Assembly (NCBI GenBank): GCA_003255065.1
Contig: QAOA01008090.1
Location: 8,599-72,598, forward strand
DNA length: 64,000 nucleotides
From: Cercis canadensis
Taxonomy: Eukaryota > Streptophyta > Magnoliopsida > Fabales > Fabaceae
Direction of reading: 5' to 3'
The notes under the pieces were generated by a model that was given only the letters and a program-made list of their open reading frames with translations, did not search any database and was not told where the DNA came from. Both the position numbers and the translations under genes were made by a program. Shown piece after piece: positions 46,143 through 57,184 of the stretch. Within the stretch, counting starts at the first letter, position 1. Every line of letters starts with the position of its first letter.

Positions 46143-47772
46143 TTGTTCAACCAGGTGAGGGAACAAGTGTGGGGGTCCATCAGCTGAAAAATTAACGCTA
46201 ACATGGTTGGATTCATCCAACAGGGCAGAAGCTTGGGCGCCACAGTGCCCTGTTCTCGGCTGACAGTCCATGGACACCAGACGCTCAGGCGCCGTAGCGC
46301 CTAGTGAAGGACGCCGCAGCGCTCTGTCGCGCACAAGCCACCAGTGTCAAAGGCGCCGCAGCGCCCAGGTAAGTCTTCTTGAAAAAAAAAAAAATAAAAA
46401 ATAATTTAAAATTTTAAAACGGTGCGTTTTGGGTTTCAAATTTTAAACACCCATTTCTTCTCCCACGCACGCACACTCCCTCCATTTTCTTCTTCTTCTT
46501 CTTCCTCTCCTTCGCACTTACCACTCAATCCCTCCCCTAGCTCCCTTTCCTCACACCAAATTCACACAACCATCTCACCATTCACAACAACCATCATTGT
46601 CGCACATTTCTCTCACACACACACGCCCCTTCGAACCCAGCAGTGCACCCACGAGCACACACTCGCACCACACCAAAGGGCTTTCGGGACCTCAAGGGAT
46701 CATTCCAATTCTCTGCAAGTCAAGGTAAAATTCTTCCCCTTACTTCATCTGTCTACCTGCTGGTTGTTCTTGGCCAATTTTGGAGGTTCACCATTCGTCC
46801 ATGTGAGGCTTTCTTAGTTCTGAATTTTTCTGCACACCTGCTGTTTGACAAAATTCCTCTAAGAGTACCATGTCTATGCATGTGCGTGTTTATACTTTCC
46901 CAGCATTCGATATACCCTCTAATAATCTCATGCATATTAATTTGCCTTCGTAAGAGCTTGTTGAGACTGTTTCCACAACTTATTTAGCATCTCATAATTT
47001 CCTATGTCATGCCTTGTGTCTGGTGCCTTTTGCCTCACGTGTGCCGGTTTACTCCACATTGACTTATTATGTTCATGCTGTGATCTCTTGTCTATCACCC
47101 ACCACTACATCACTTTTGTTTTGTTCTCTTGAATTCACTGATGCTATGACTAATTTTTTTTTCTGTGTGCCTCACCTATTGGTCATGCTAGCAGCCCTTA
47201 CCATTGCTCAGGGAATATTTCTCTCTGGCGGTTGTTTCTTTTTCTGGTGCACTCATTGCCTGATGTGTAGTCATGACTTACCCCTTTCCCACACTTTGCT
47301 GCTACCTCTACACACCTGATCGCCTTGTGGGGTGGTGTGTTCTGTGTGCTTCTAGCTGCCCCTCGCTCATTTGCCTTGGTTTCCTTTTCACAGGTACAAC
47401 TCTGTTTCCTGCATCCATGGCACCTCCGGCAAAGAGAAAGGCAGTTGCATCCCCTTCCGGGTCCGGTACGTACGACCGGAAGAAGTTCGTGCATAAGGAG
47501 GCTGAGGCCCGATTCCTAGACTCCGTGATCAACAAAGCCTTGGTGCCCGAGCGTGGCCTGGTTTTCACCAGAGCTCTCAATCCCAAAGTTCGGGAACTAG
47601 CCGACAATAATGGCTGGTTGCGCTTTGTGGATCACCCAGTCACATCTATTGTGCCAGTCATCAAGGAGTTCTATGCCAATGCCAAATTCCGAAAGGAATT
47701 CAAGGTCTTTGTGTGGGGCAAATGGGTTCCATTCGACAGTCGCTCCATCAACGCCCTGTTTAAATTTCTGTT
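46143..47772 (+). repeat. ORF3 module copy A (array, leader intron, ORF3 5' part)
   Basis: Begins at a polypurine-like stretch (CAACCAGGTGAGGGAACAAG, 46148-46167), then the GC array, an A-run, a CT-rich leader, a candidate intron 46725-47393 (CAAG|GTAAAA ... TTCACAG|GTACAA) and the first part of ORF3. At about 47772 it breaks into a second module that starts again with AACCAGGTGAGGAAACAAG. Confidence 0.75.
46190..46370. repeat. GC palindrome array ahead of ORF3, copy A
   Basis: About four copies of the GGGCGC-CGCA-GCGCCC motif or variants, followed by an A-rich run (46382-46410). This is the same motif as in the LTR U3. Confidence 0.85.
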
Positions 47773-47911
47773 TAACCAGGTGAGGAAACAAGTTTGGGGG
47801 TCCAAAGATGGGCAATTACGGCTGAAATGGCTCGATTCGCACAACAGGACAGAAGCTTGGGCGTCGCAGCGCCCTGTCCTCGGCATCAGTCCATGGCAAC
47901 CAGAAGCTTAG
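47417..47911 (+). pseudogene. ORF3 copy A, truncated and fused to the next module
   Basis: ATG 47417 opens MAPPAKRKAVASPSGSGTYD, then EAEARFLDSVINKALVPERG, ELADNNGWLRFVDHPVTS, EFYANAKFRKEFKVFVWGKW, SRSINALF. It then leaves the ORF3 sequence at the module junction and runs out through array sequence. About 117 of the 400 expected residues remain. Confidence 0.8.
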
Positions 47912-49231
47912 GCGCCGCAGCGCCCAAGTACGTTTAATTAAAAAAAAAAAAATTAACCCAAAATGGTGCGTTTCACTCACAGGTTTTAAACCCAAATCCC
48001 CTTTCCTTCTTCCTCCCCTCACGCACCTGCCTTTCCTCCCTCACCATTTTTCCCCAACGTTCACTTTCTCCCCATTTCAATATCTCCCAGTGCACCTCAC
48101 CCTCACATACACCACTTCACCCATTCACTTTAAGTTCAGTTTTGCACCTCACACACCCACACCCTCACTAGATTGTGCCCACATTCGCACACACCACCTC
48201 ACCTCGGCAATCACACCACCGCGCATGGGGAATAGGGCTAGTTTTATTTCGATTCTCTTCATCCTTCAGGCAAAGTTCCTCCCATTTCTTTGCTTGTATA
48301 CATACTGGATTATTGTTGGCCAATTTTGGAGGTTCAACATGATTCCATGTGAGGTCATTTTATTTCTGGATTTTCATGTCCACCTGCTGTTTGACAAAAT
48401 TCCTCAAGGGATACCACTTCTATGCAAGCGCGAGTTTATAATCTCTCCTAGTTCAATGTGCCCTCTAATTCCCAAATTCACATTAATATGCCCTCGTAAG
48501 AACTTGTCGAGAATTGTTTCAGAACATTGCTTAGCAAAGCATGATTCTCCCTTTAATGCCTAGTGTATGGTTCCTGTTTCATCACTTGTGCCTGTTTACT
48601 AGCACATCTCTTACACATTGGCTTGTCATGCTAACCTGCTATTGGTTCTTTAACTGGTGTTTTGTAATTGTATTGGTATGTTAGCTATTGTTCTGCTCCA
48701 TAATATGCTACGCCTAGTTGTTTGCTTACCATAACTATCGCTAGCACTTGGCCCCATTCTGTTATGCTCATTCTTTGATCTCATGCTTATCACACACCAG
48801 TACATCAATCCCTTCAGAGTGCTTATCACCACTATCCACACACTTGCAACACCGAACTTATTCACTTACTTGTCTATTTTGTTCTCTTTAATTTGATAAT
48901 GCCATGTCAATTTTTCTGTGTACCATACCCATTGGCCATGCTAGAGACCGTTAACATTGCCCAGGGGGTATTTCTCTATGGAGATTTCCCACATCTTTTT
49001 TGTGCACTAATTGACTGATGTGTCGTCATGACTCACATCCCATGCCCTTTTACAAAATCACCGTGCTATCATTTTATCCCATATGTCTATTTTTCTTTAC
49101 ATGGGACATTTTTTTTACCCACACATACTTGACTACCTCGTGGTTTGCTGTTTTTCCTTGCTATTTATAGCTGCCCCTCGCTCATTTGCAATTGTTTCAT
49201 TTTTACAGGTACAACTCCTTTTCCTACATCC
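47773..49231 (+). repeat. ORF3 module copy B, upstream part (array, leader intron)
   Basis: Same layout as copy A: AACCAGGTGAGGAAACAAG, two GC palindromes (about 47860-47925), A-run, CT-rich leader. The candidate intron is 48270-49208, where the donor at the equivalent place reads GC instead of GT; the acceptor is TTTACAG|GTACAA. No protein is encoded here. Confidence 0.65.
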
Positions 49232-50425
49232 ATGGCACCTTTGGCAAAGAGAAAGGTCGTCTCCTCCCCTTCCGGGTCCGGCACATATGACCGGAAGAAG
49301 TTCGTGCACAAGGAGGCCGAGGCTCGATTCTTGGATTCAGTGATCCATGAGGCCTTGGTGCCCGAGCAAGGGTTGATTTTCACCAGAGCGCTCAACCACA
49401 GGGTCCGGGAGCTCGCCAACAACAACGGCTAGTTGCACTTTGTTGACCATCCTATCATCACTGTTGTGCCATTGGTCAAAGAATTCTACGCCAACGCCAA
49501 ATTCCGCAAGGAATTCAAGGTGTTTGTGAGGGGTAAGTGGGTGCCATTTGACAGTCGATCCATCAATGCCCTCTTCAGTCTTCCAGACATTGAGGACGAC
49601 GAGTATGTCCGCTACATCCATGACGGACCTGACTGGGACACCATTATCCGCTCACTCTGCCAACCCGACACCCAGTGGAAGATGAGAGATGACACTCCCA
49701 TTTCTTTCCGAGCATCAGCCCTGGAGACCGTCAGCAAGGTGTGGTATCACTTCTTATGTGCCTGCCTCATCCCTACTAGTCACCTTAGTGATGTCACCAC
49801 GGCCCGGGCTGTTTTCCTCTACTGCATTGTCATCGGGAAATCCATTAACATCGGATCCCTCATCCAGCTGTCTATTTTACGGTTCATCGATAGCACCAAA
49901 GGCATCGCCTTTGGCCATCCATCAGTGATCCAGATGTTATGTCAGCGAGCCGGGGTCGAGTGGAGGGCTGAGGAGGAGTTGCTTCATCCGAAGCAACCAT
50001 TGGACGCCACTGCACACCGTCTTCAAAGTCCCCGGTCCAGTGCACCACCATCGGCACGCCAGCAAGCACCCTCTTCTGCTTCTACACCGCCACCTGAGGC
50101 CCCGCCATCGAGTTCCTCCGGGTCTAGCTTGGCCCACCTGGAGCGTCAGATGTCTCGCCTACTCCAGTATGCAAATCGATCATCCAGTTTCATGCAGTAG
50201 ATAGAGAGATTCATGGAGCAAGCCGACCTTTTTTTCGACCACCAGATGAGCTTTAATGCTCATCTAGCCGAGTTTCATAGCCAGTGCTCCGCCAATCAGG
50301 GCTCCGCCATTCCACCATTCCCACTGCCACCGGTGCTTTTGCCTTACTCTCCTAGCCTCGACGAGGACTACGGTGCCACCGATGAGGACCCTGGCGATAC
50401 TGACAGCATGTCTAAAGCCTTCTAG
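49232..50425 (+). pseudogene. ORF3 copy B: third ORF of Athila-2 (plant transposon-protein-like)
   Basis: One frame of 397 codons with two TAG stops (49430 replacing Trp; 50198). The N-terminus is basic (AKRKVVSSPSGSGTYDRKKF, a possible nuclear signal). The conserved middle is LVPEQGLIFTRALNHRVREL, VVPLVKEFYANAKFRKEFKV, SRSINALFSLPDIEDDEYV, WYHFLCACLIPTSHLSDVTT, resembling the 'putative plant transposon protein' domain found in plant LTR elements. A Pro/Ser-rich linker, a helical stretch (AHLERQMSRLLQYANRSSSF, FDHQMSFNAHLAEFHSQC) and an acidic tail follow. There is no signal peptide or membrane helix, so an envelope role is not supported. The function is unknown. Confidence 0.8.
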
Positions 50426-51550
50426 GGAAGTATTTTTCTTTCTTTTTGGGATTCATTGAGGACAATGCATGTACTAAGTTTGGGGGTGGAAAAAAATTGT
50501 TTAATTTGCTGAGTACTTAATTGTTTTCTATTCCCATACTTGTAGTATTGAGTAATGAGATGATATGTGTAAGTTTGAAACTCCAGGGTCAATGATAAAA
50601 TCTTATGTAGTAATCAGAATTTTTGAAAATATGCATAAACTTAAGTTACATGATTACTCGCTTGTGATTTTTCTTCTATAATTAACTTTCTCCTTGACAC
50701 AATTTAAGCACTTGATCCTATGCATGACCCTAGTGAACTTTAAAGTAAATTTATGCATGCTTAACACTTCATGACCTCGTGTGAACTCTAGAACTAGTTT
50801 GAATGTCATTTAAGGCGAAATCCCAGGCTTTGAGACATTAAGGAAATGATCTAGGCAATGTTTGGATCGATTGAGCCTTTCAAGACAAACCATTCTGTTA
50901 ATTCTCTTAGTCACCCCAGTTGAGCCTAACATTTACCCCTTTCTTTGTCAACCCATACAGAAATCTGAAACCTTCAGTATTCTCCCTAACCTTACACTCA
51001 TGATTCACATAGATGCTAGGATAAATATTGAAAGCATAGTGACATATAGGGAGGATGGGTGGAGTATTAAACTTTGAAAAATATGCACAAAAATTGTTCC
51101 CTCTTGACTCACAATGTGAATGAAAAAGGTTGGTGCACCCCCGTGAAGAAATAAAAGAAAGAATAAAAGTTGGGTATGAAACCAACCACGTAAGACAGAG
51201 CAAGAGGAAAAAGAAAGCAAAGAGAAAATAATCAAGGTAGTTGACAAGTGAGAAAGAGAAGCAGTGAGAAGATTGGGTGAAAACCTAAGTGAAAGAAGTG
51301 CTCTAGAATCCTAGCTGAAGTGATGTGTCATGGGTGATTTGAGCCATGTTGATAACCTTATACCACACCCCAACCATAGCCTTACACTACAAGCTTGAAA
51401 AAGACCTTTTGATCTTTAATGTTAAAAACAAGCCTACATTTGTGGAGACTGACATGATAACTAGCCTATGGAGTTCCGTATTATCCAAATTAAGAGGTCA
51501 AACATCTATGAGTAAAGGCATGTATAACAGGATTAATATTTCATTTGGCA
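50426..51550 (+). other. Athila-2 3' untranslated region
   Basis: Contains GGACAATGCATGTACTAAG and the purine run AAGTTTGGGGGTGGAAAAAA (about 50478-50497). It then matches the Athila-3 tail up to about 51094 and continues alone. No LTR follows. Confidence 0.7.
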
Positions 51551-51720
51551 TTTTAAACTTATTTCCAAGCTTTCTAAAAGGGAGCTAGTTTCTGTTTGCC
51601 TAAACTAGTTTTTGAAAGGAACAAGGTTTGTGCTGCTTCTCAGCAAGGTAAACAAATCAAATTCTCTTTCAAATCTAAAAAAGAATTGTCATCTTCTAGG
51701 CCACTTCAACTTCCCCATAT
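51551..51720 (+). pseudogene. Copia-3-type integrase fragment
   Basis: 170 bp matching 38422-38591 with three differences (PLQLPHI region). It abuts the Athila-2 tail on the left and the N at 51721 on the right, so both edges may be artefacts. Confidence 0.85.
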
Positions 51721-51721
51721 N

Positions 51722-51827
51722 AATATGTATATATGAATGATTTTGGGAACCATATATAAAAAGGCTGTGGCTATTTCAAAGTCAAAATGGCTAATGCCTC
51801 AGCCTAATCAATATTTAATATTTTATT
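51722..51827. other. Unidentified flank of Athila-3
   Basis: 106 bp of AT-rich DNA between the N and the LTR, not resembling the flank of Athila-2. Confidence 0.5.
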
Positions 51828-53245
51828 TGATAAGCGGATTTTATACTGTTTATCTCATAATGTTCTTGCTTGATTCTTGTCTATTCTTGAGTATTTTAGG
51901 ATAGGTTTTCATGATTTAAGTCTCATTTTTGTAGGTTTATGTTTTAGGAACCTTGGAAGCCATTTTGGAGAAATTCGGTGCAAGAAAGAAGGAAAATCAT
52001 GCAAGTTGGAAGTGAAGGCAAGAATTGGGCGCCGCAGCCCCCACTAAGGGGGCCACAACGCCCCAATGCGTAACTAGCCAGATTTCAGCAAGCAGGGCGC
52101 CACAGCGCCCTACACCAGGCGCCGCAGCGCCCTATGTTCAGGAAGCTGTAGACTGAGAACAGAAGGAAGGGCGCCGCAGCGCCCTAACTTCAGTAAACAG
52201 GGACTGAAATCCAGAAAGAAGGGCGCCGTAGCGCCCATCAGGCAAACTTCAGGGCACTGCATCCCCCCGGCGGTCAACTCGTAATTTGACCTTTAAGCTT
52301 CCTAATTTCACTAGGAATCCTATTTTAATTTAATTCCTTTTTCTCCTAAACTTCCTAGGACCTATAAATAGGACTCTTAAAGTCTAAATTAGGGTTCCAC
52401 ACTTTTTAGAGAGGAGGCAAGAAGAGAAGAGGATTCAAGCTTGAAGATTGAGACTTTCGACATCGAATCATCACATCCCATAGTTCAATTCTTCATCTCT
52501 TTCTTGTTATTCATGTCTAATCTGTGTGTAATGTTATTTTCTACAATTATCATGAACTAATTCCACCATCTAGGGTGGAGATGTAGCCTAGCTTAGGATG
52601 GTTTGTAATTTCTAATGAATTAATCAAAAGACCTTCTTCTTAAATTGACTTCTTGATCTCCATACTTAATGCTTCTTTTTGACTGGCCATCAATTTAGAT
52701 GAGCAGGTGATTACAATGATACTGGAAAGTTAGTTGTGATAGAGGACCATAGGGATTAAGAACATAGATTCCATAAGGGATAGGAATATACCCTTATGAT
52801 CTATGTAGCTAATAAAAAGAACCATAGAACGAATTGAATTCGGAAACTATTCGCAATCCACATAGGAATATAGTGGATTCGTAGTTTAGGAATATATTTG
52901 TTTGACCTTGGGAAAGGCAATTGAATGATTTAGGGTTCTTGGCTATCAATTTGGAAGAATGTTATTGATTAATGATTAAGGGATAAAATTCCAGACTAGC
53001 TACGGTGAAATTGACATCCTAGATATTTTATCACCATATTCTTACTCATTTTTCTAAGTGATTGTTTATTGCTTACAATTTTACAGTCAATTATCATCGA
53101 AAATTCACCATCAATTGTCTAGATAAAATTAGAATATGCATAATTTTGGTACTTAATAGTCATAGACTCCGTGGGACGATAATTAATCTCACTTCTTTAT
53201 TACTTGATTACGACACGTGCACTTGCGTTCACATTTTACGTAACA
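51828..53245 (+). repeat. 5' LTR of Athila-3
   Basis: About 1418 bp, TGATAAGCGGATTTTATACT...CGTAACA, with a GC array at 52025-52260 and TATAAATA at 52373-52380. Confidence 0.88.
52025..52260. repeat. GC palindrome array in Athila-3 U3
   Basis: About six copies, several matching GGGCGCCGCAGCGCCC exactly. Fewer units than in Athila-2, with different spacing. Confidence 0.87.
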
Positions 53246-53251
53246 AGTTTT

Positions 53252-53269
53252 TGGCGCCGTTGCCGGGGA
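53252..53269 (+). promoter_or_regulatory. Primer-binding site of Athila-3 (tRNA-Asp)
   Basis: TGGCGCCGTTGCCGGGGA, 6 nt after the LTR end. Confidence 0.93.
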
Positions 53270-53376
53270 CTGTGCGTCTATTAATATCAATACCAACATA
53301 TTCTAGTATTAGTCTAGATTTTATTATTTTTGTAATCAAGTGGTATGTGTATTTTTCAGGAAATTCTTCTTAGTGC

Positions 53377-54966
53377 ATGAGAAGTTCGGGGCGAGCAAAT
53401 CTAATTCCTTTGGATTCTATAATCGAGAAGACTTGTAGACGAAATTGAAGGGAAAGGAGAAACGCGTCACAACCAACTCAGAGTACTATGGAGAATGCTG
53501 GAGAAAATCCACCACCACCAGTGGTTGTCCGAAAACCATTGAAGCACTATGGAGTTCCAACAGGACCTGTTCAAATCTCAGGAATCTCTAGGCCAACCAT
53601 TGCGGCAAATTCCTTTAAAATCAAGCCCAGTGTCATCCAAATGATGCAAGTCAATCAGTTCGGTGGCTTTGTAACTGAAGATGCAAATGTGCACTTAGCG
53701 GGATTTCTGGAAATCTGCGACACATTCAAGTTCAATGGCATTACTGATGACGCCCTTAGATTGCGTCTGTTCCCTTTCTCACTGAAGGATGAGGCACGAA
53801 GTTTGCTATACTCCCTTCTAGCAGGATCCATTAGCACTTGGGACCAAATGACAGCACAATTCTTGACACGGTTCTTTCCCCCAGCTAGAACTGCCCGAAT
53901 GAGAAACGATATCAACACTTTCGCTCAACATGAGACGGAAATTTTGTATGAAGCATGGGAGCGATTCCAGGGTTTGATGAGAAAGTGCCCACATCACGGC
54001 TTACAGGAGTGGATTCAAATTCAAACCTTCTACAATGGTTTGAATGGCAACACTAGAACCTTACTTGATGTTGCTGCAAATGGTTCTCTTATGGAGAAAA
54101 CGGCTGAGGAAGCTAGTAAGCTGCTTGATCAAATGGCGGATAATGCCCGCCAATGGCCATCTGAAAGGATTCCAGCAAAAAGGGCCTATGGGTTGCATGC
54201 TGTAGACCCCTTTATTGCTCTTACTGCAAAAATGGATACAATTGCAAAGCACTTGGGCACTCTTACAGCTAATGTCATTCATTCTACTGTTGCTGCTTGT
54301 GAAGTGTGTCATGGTGAACACTCAAGTATGGATTGCCCAATTGTGACATCAGAAGCACCTCCATCTTTGGAAGAAGCTCATTTTGTGGGAAATTCTAACA
54401 GGCCAAGCAATCCGTACTCGAATACATACAATCTGGGATGGAGAAATCACCTAAATTTCTCTTGGAAAAATTTTCAAAATGTGGTTAAGCCACCAGGATT
54501 TCAGCCACCGTCTCAACCTCATATGCAAGCTCCTACACAGCCTAAGATTTCTTTAGAAGATGCCCTTGCTCAACTCATAGTGAATACCACTCAGTTTATG
54601 ACAATGACAGATACGACACTCCAAAATCAAGCAGCTTCTATTAGAAACTTAGAGGTACAGATGGGAGAAATCTCAAATTTACTCTCATCCAGAGACCAAG
54701 GTTCCCTAGCTAGGAATACAGAGAGAAATCCCAAAGAGCAAGTTAAAGCAATATCTCTGAGAAGTGGTAAAATAATTGAAGAACCGAAGAGAAAGGATAC
54801 AACAGTGGAACCAACCATAGAAAACAACAATGTGAGTGTTGTACCTTTAGAAGATACACCTAAGGGTGAGGTAGTAGAGGAGCGAAAATCAAAGTCTATT
54901 ATTTTCCCTGATAATCCTCCACCTTACAAACCTCGGGTGCCGTTTCCTTATCGGGTTCAGAAGTAG
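53377..54966 (+). pseudogene. Athila-3 Gag and linker
   Basis: ATG 53377 matches the Athila-2 Gag start. A TGA at 53446 replaces CGA; from 53488 the frame is open for 492 codons. It contains the capsid motifs (GGFVTEDANVHLAGFLEI, FFPPARTARMRNDINTFAQH), knuckle CEVCHGEHSSMDC and the coiled linker. It ends at TAG 54964, where Athila-2 has CAG. This is the best-preserved Gag in the window. Confidence 0.9.
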
Positions 54967-54969
54967 AAC

Positions 54970-55752
54970 ATGGACAAGGAGTTCTCTAAATTTCTTGAAG
55001 TCTTCAAGAAACTCCACATCAACATACCTTTCGCAGAGGCATTGGCACAGATGTCAAGTTATGTGAAGTTCATGAAGGAGATTCTCACTAACAAGAGGAA
55101 ATTAGAGGACTATGAAACAGTTGCACTTACTGAAGAGTGCAGTGCCATTCTCCAGAACAAGTTACCTCCAAAGCTCAAAGATCCAAGGAGTTTTACTATT
55201 CCTTGCATTATTAGTAATATTTTCTTTGGAAAGACATTATGTGATTTAGGCGCATCTATTAATTTAATGCCTTTATTTGTGTACAGGAAACTTGGACTGG
55301 GAGAAGCAAAGCCAACCTCCATCACTCTCCAGTTAGTAGATCGATCTCTCAAGTACCCCAGAGGAATCCTAGAAGATGTGCTCATAAAAGTGGACAAGTT
55401 TATCTTCCCCGCTGATTTTGTGGTGCTTGATATGGAGGAAGATCAGGAGATACCCATTATCCTTGGCCGACCTTTCTTGGCTACAGGGAATGCCCTCATT
55501 GATGTGCAGAAGGGGCAACTCATACTTAGAGTCAACGATGAAGAAGCTTCCTTCAATGTTTTCAAGGCTCTAAAGCAGTGTGATGAAGCAGACAGTTGTA
55601 TGCGGCTTGACATGATTAGCCATTGCACTACAGAGGTCTTTCGAGCTAGTCACCCTCTAGAACCATTGGAAGCATGTCTCTTAGGCATCTCTCTTGAAGA
55701 AAATCCAAAAATCAACAGTTGTGTGAACTTCCTGAATGTTGTTCCTCCTTAG
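54970..55752 (+). pseudogene. Athila-3 aspartic protease
   Basis: In frame with Gag after the TAG. Contains KTLCDLGASINLMP, ILGRPFLATGNALIDVQKG and the following acidic linker. A TAG at 55750 (CAG in Athila-2) ends it 14 bp before the solo LTR insertion. Confidence 0.88.
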
Positions 55753-55765
55753 TTTATCAGAAGAT

Positions 55766-57179
55766 TGATGAGCTGCCGAGGCTCCTCAAATTAGTTAAAG
55801 TTTAAGGTCGATTACCTAAGCTACTTGTAGAATAAGGCAGCCCTAAGTCGAACCAAAGGATTGTTATATTCAGTGAATCAGTTTTAAGAACATATAAACA
55901 GGGGGGTTTTGTTTGTTTTAATGATTGACAGAAATTAATTGTAAGTGGTAACCCTAAAGGAAAACAACTAATCCAAGTCTTAACTGATTCTGATTTTAAT
56001 CCATCATTGATTTCCAAGGATCCATTTAATTATTAACCATGTTCTTGGCCTTTAAAACACATCAAGAAGCCTCTCAATGTTCTATGGATGTCCACTGGTT
56101 AAGCAACCAGAATTCGGTTCAACAGGAGACTAAATGAATTAAGCAAACATTCAAGTCCAGTTTAACCGAAGTCCAGAATCCAGCCAAGGTAATTAATCCG
56201 TCCAAGCTTAGAACCATTAATTAACCATACAATCTTTTTTTATCACATGCAAACAGAATATGAAAATCCAAATCCGAATTAAGCAATTCAAACAGAATAT
56301 TTCTGAGGATTGAAAGAACTTGATTAACAACTAAATGAATAACAACAACACATAATCTCAAAACCAATAATCAGAATAGCCAAAACCTGGATTGATTTGA
56401 TGAATTAGCCCTCCATGAACAAGAGAAGCCAAGTTCTTACAAAATATCTAGAGAGAAAACTTAAAGACTAAGGAAACTTTAAAAGCTGTCTAAAATATTT
56501 AAATGTCTTGATATGAATTTCGGCTGCCCCTTTGTGAAGATATAGACCTCCAAAATTATATGCACACCTAGATTGCCCTTAGGGCACACTTCTTCCCAGG
56601 GGCCTTAGCTTTAATTGGGCTTTGGTTTGGGCTCATTTGGACTTGTCATGAGGAAGTTAGGCCCATTTAAGTGCGGTGTCTGGAACCATCAGCCAACTTC
56701 TACAGCAAATAAGACCATCTACCATATAAACTCTGGTAAACTATTATTCATAACAATTGAAGCTCTGTCCGTTAGCTTTCCAATGGGACCCATTTCAAGT
56801 CCATATGACATATACAGCTCAAGTTATGGCCCAAACACTGCATGTAGGTCAGGATCCTGTGACAGCATGTCTTCTCTGGCTTCCAGGCTTTATATGACCT
56901 TCTAGACATCCGAATTGGCTTTGGAGCCCTGAATAAAAGTTGTAGAGAATTTTCTTAGCTTTCCTACAAAGTAAGACTTGAAATTTTTAGACATTCATAA
57001 CTCAAGATATGCACGAAACACAGAGACAGCATAAAATGCTCAGTATTGCTGAAAATTGCAATTAGGCACAAATGGATCCAAAGTCATCAAATGAGGTCCA
57101 AGTCTACTCAATTCAGCCCAAAAGAGGTTTAAAAGACTAAATATGAGGGATAGCTATTGTATAAAAAGTGTGTTCATCA
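55766..57179 (-). mobile_element. Solo LTR of the Athila-1 family, nested in Athila-3 pol
   Basis: 1414 bp with ends TGATGAGC...TTCATCA, collinear with 6428-7854 and in the orientation of Athila-1, opposite to its host. The 5-bp AAGAT flanks it on both sides (55761-55765 and 57180-57184). The uninterrupted site is seen in Athila-2 near 42890. It arose by insertion of a full element followed by LTR-LTR recombination. Confidence 0.95.
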
Positions 57180-57184
57180 AAGAT

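Larger units (their letters stand above)
38904..51550 (+). mobile_element. Athila-2: Ty3/gypsy Athila element with third ORF, 3' LTR missing
   Basis: Order: 5' LTR (38904-40373), tRNA-Asp primer site, gag, protease, RT, RNase H, integrase with GPF module, an ORF3 module present twice (46.14-47.77 and 47.77-50.43 kb), and a 3' untranslated region with a polypurine stretch. It is inserted in copia-3 integrase. At 51551 it joins copia integrase sequence with no 3' LTR. About eleven in-frame stops, several one-base deletions and a 121-bp duplication inactivate it. Confidence 0.88.

Noticed and set aside
46422-46817. 131-codon Ser/Pro/His-rich ORF
   Set aside because: It is the CT-rich leader and intron of the ORF3 module; low-complexity translation, not conserved in frame in the other modules.
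49232-50425. ORF3 as a retroviral envelope gene
   Set aside because: No signal peptide, membrane helix or processing site is visible.
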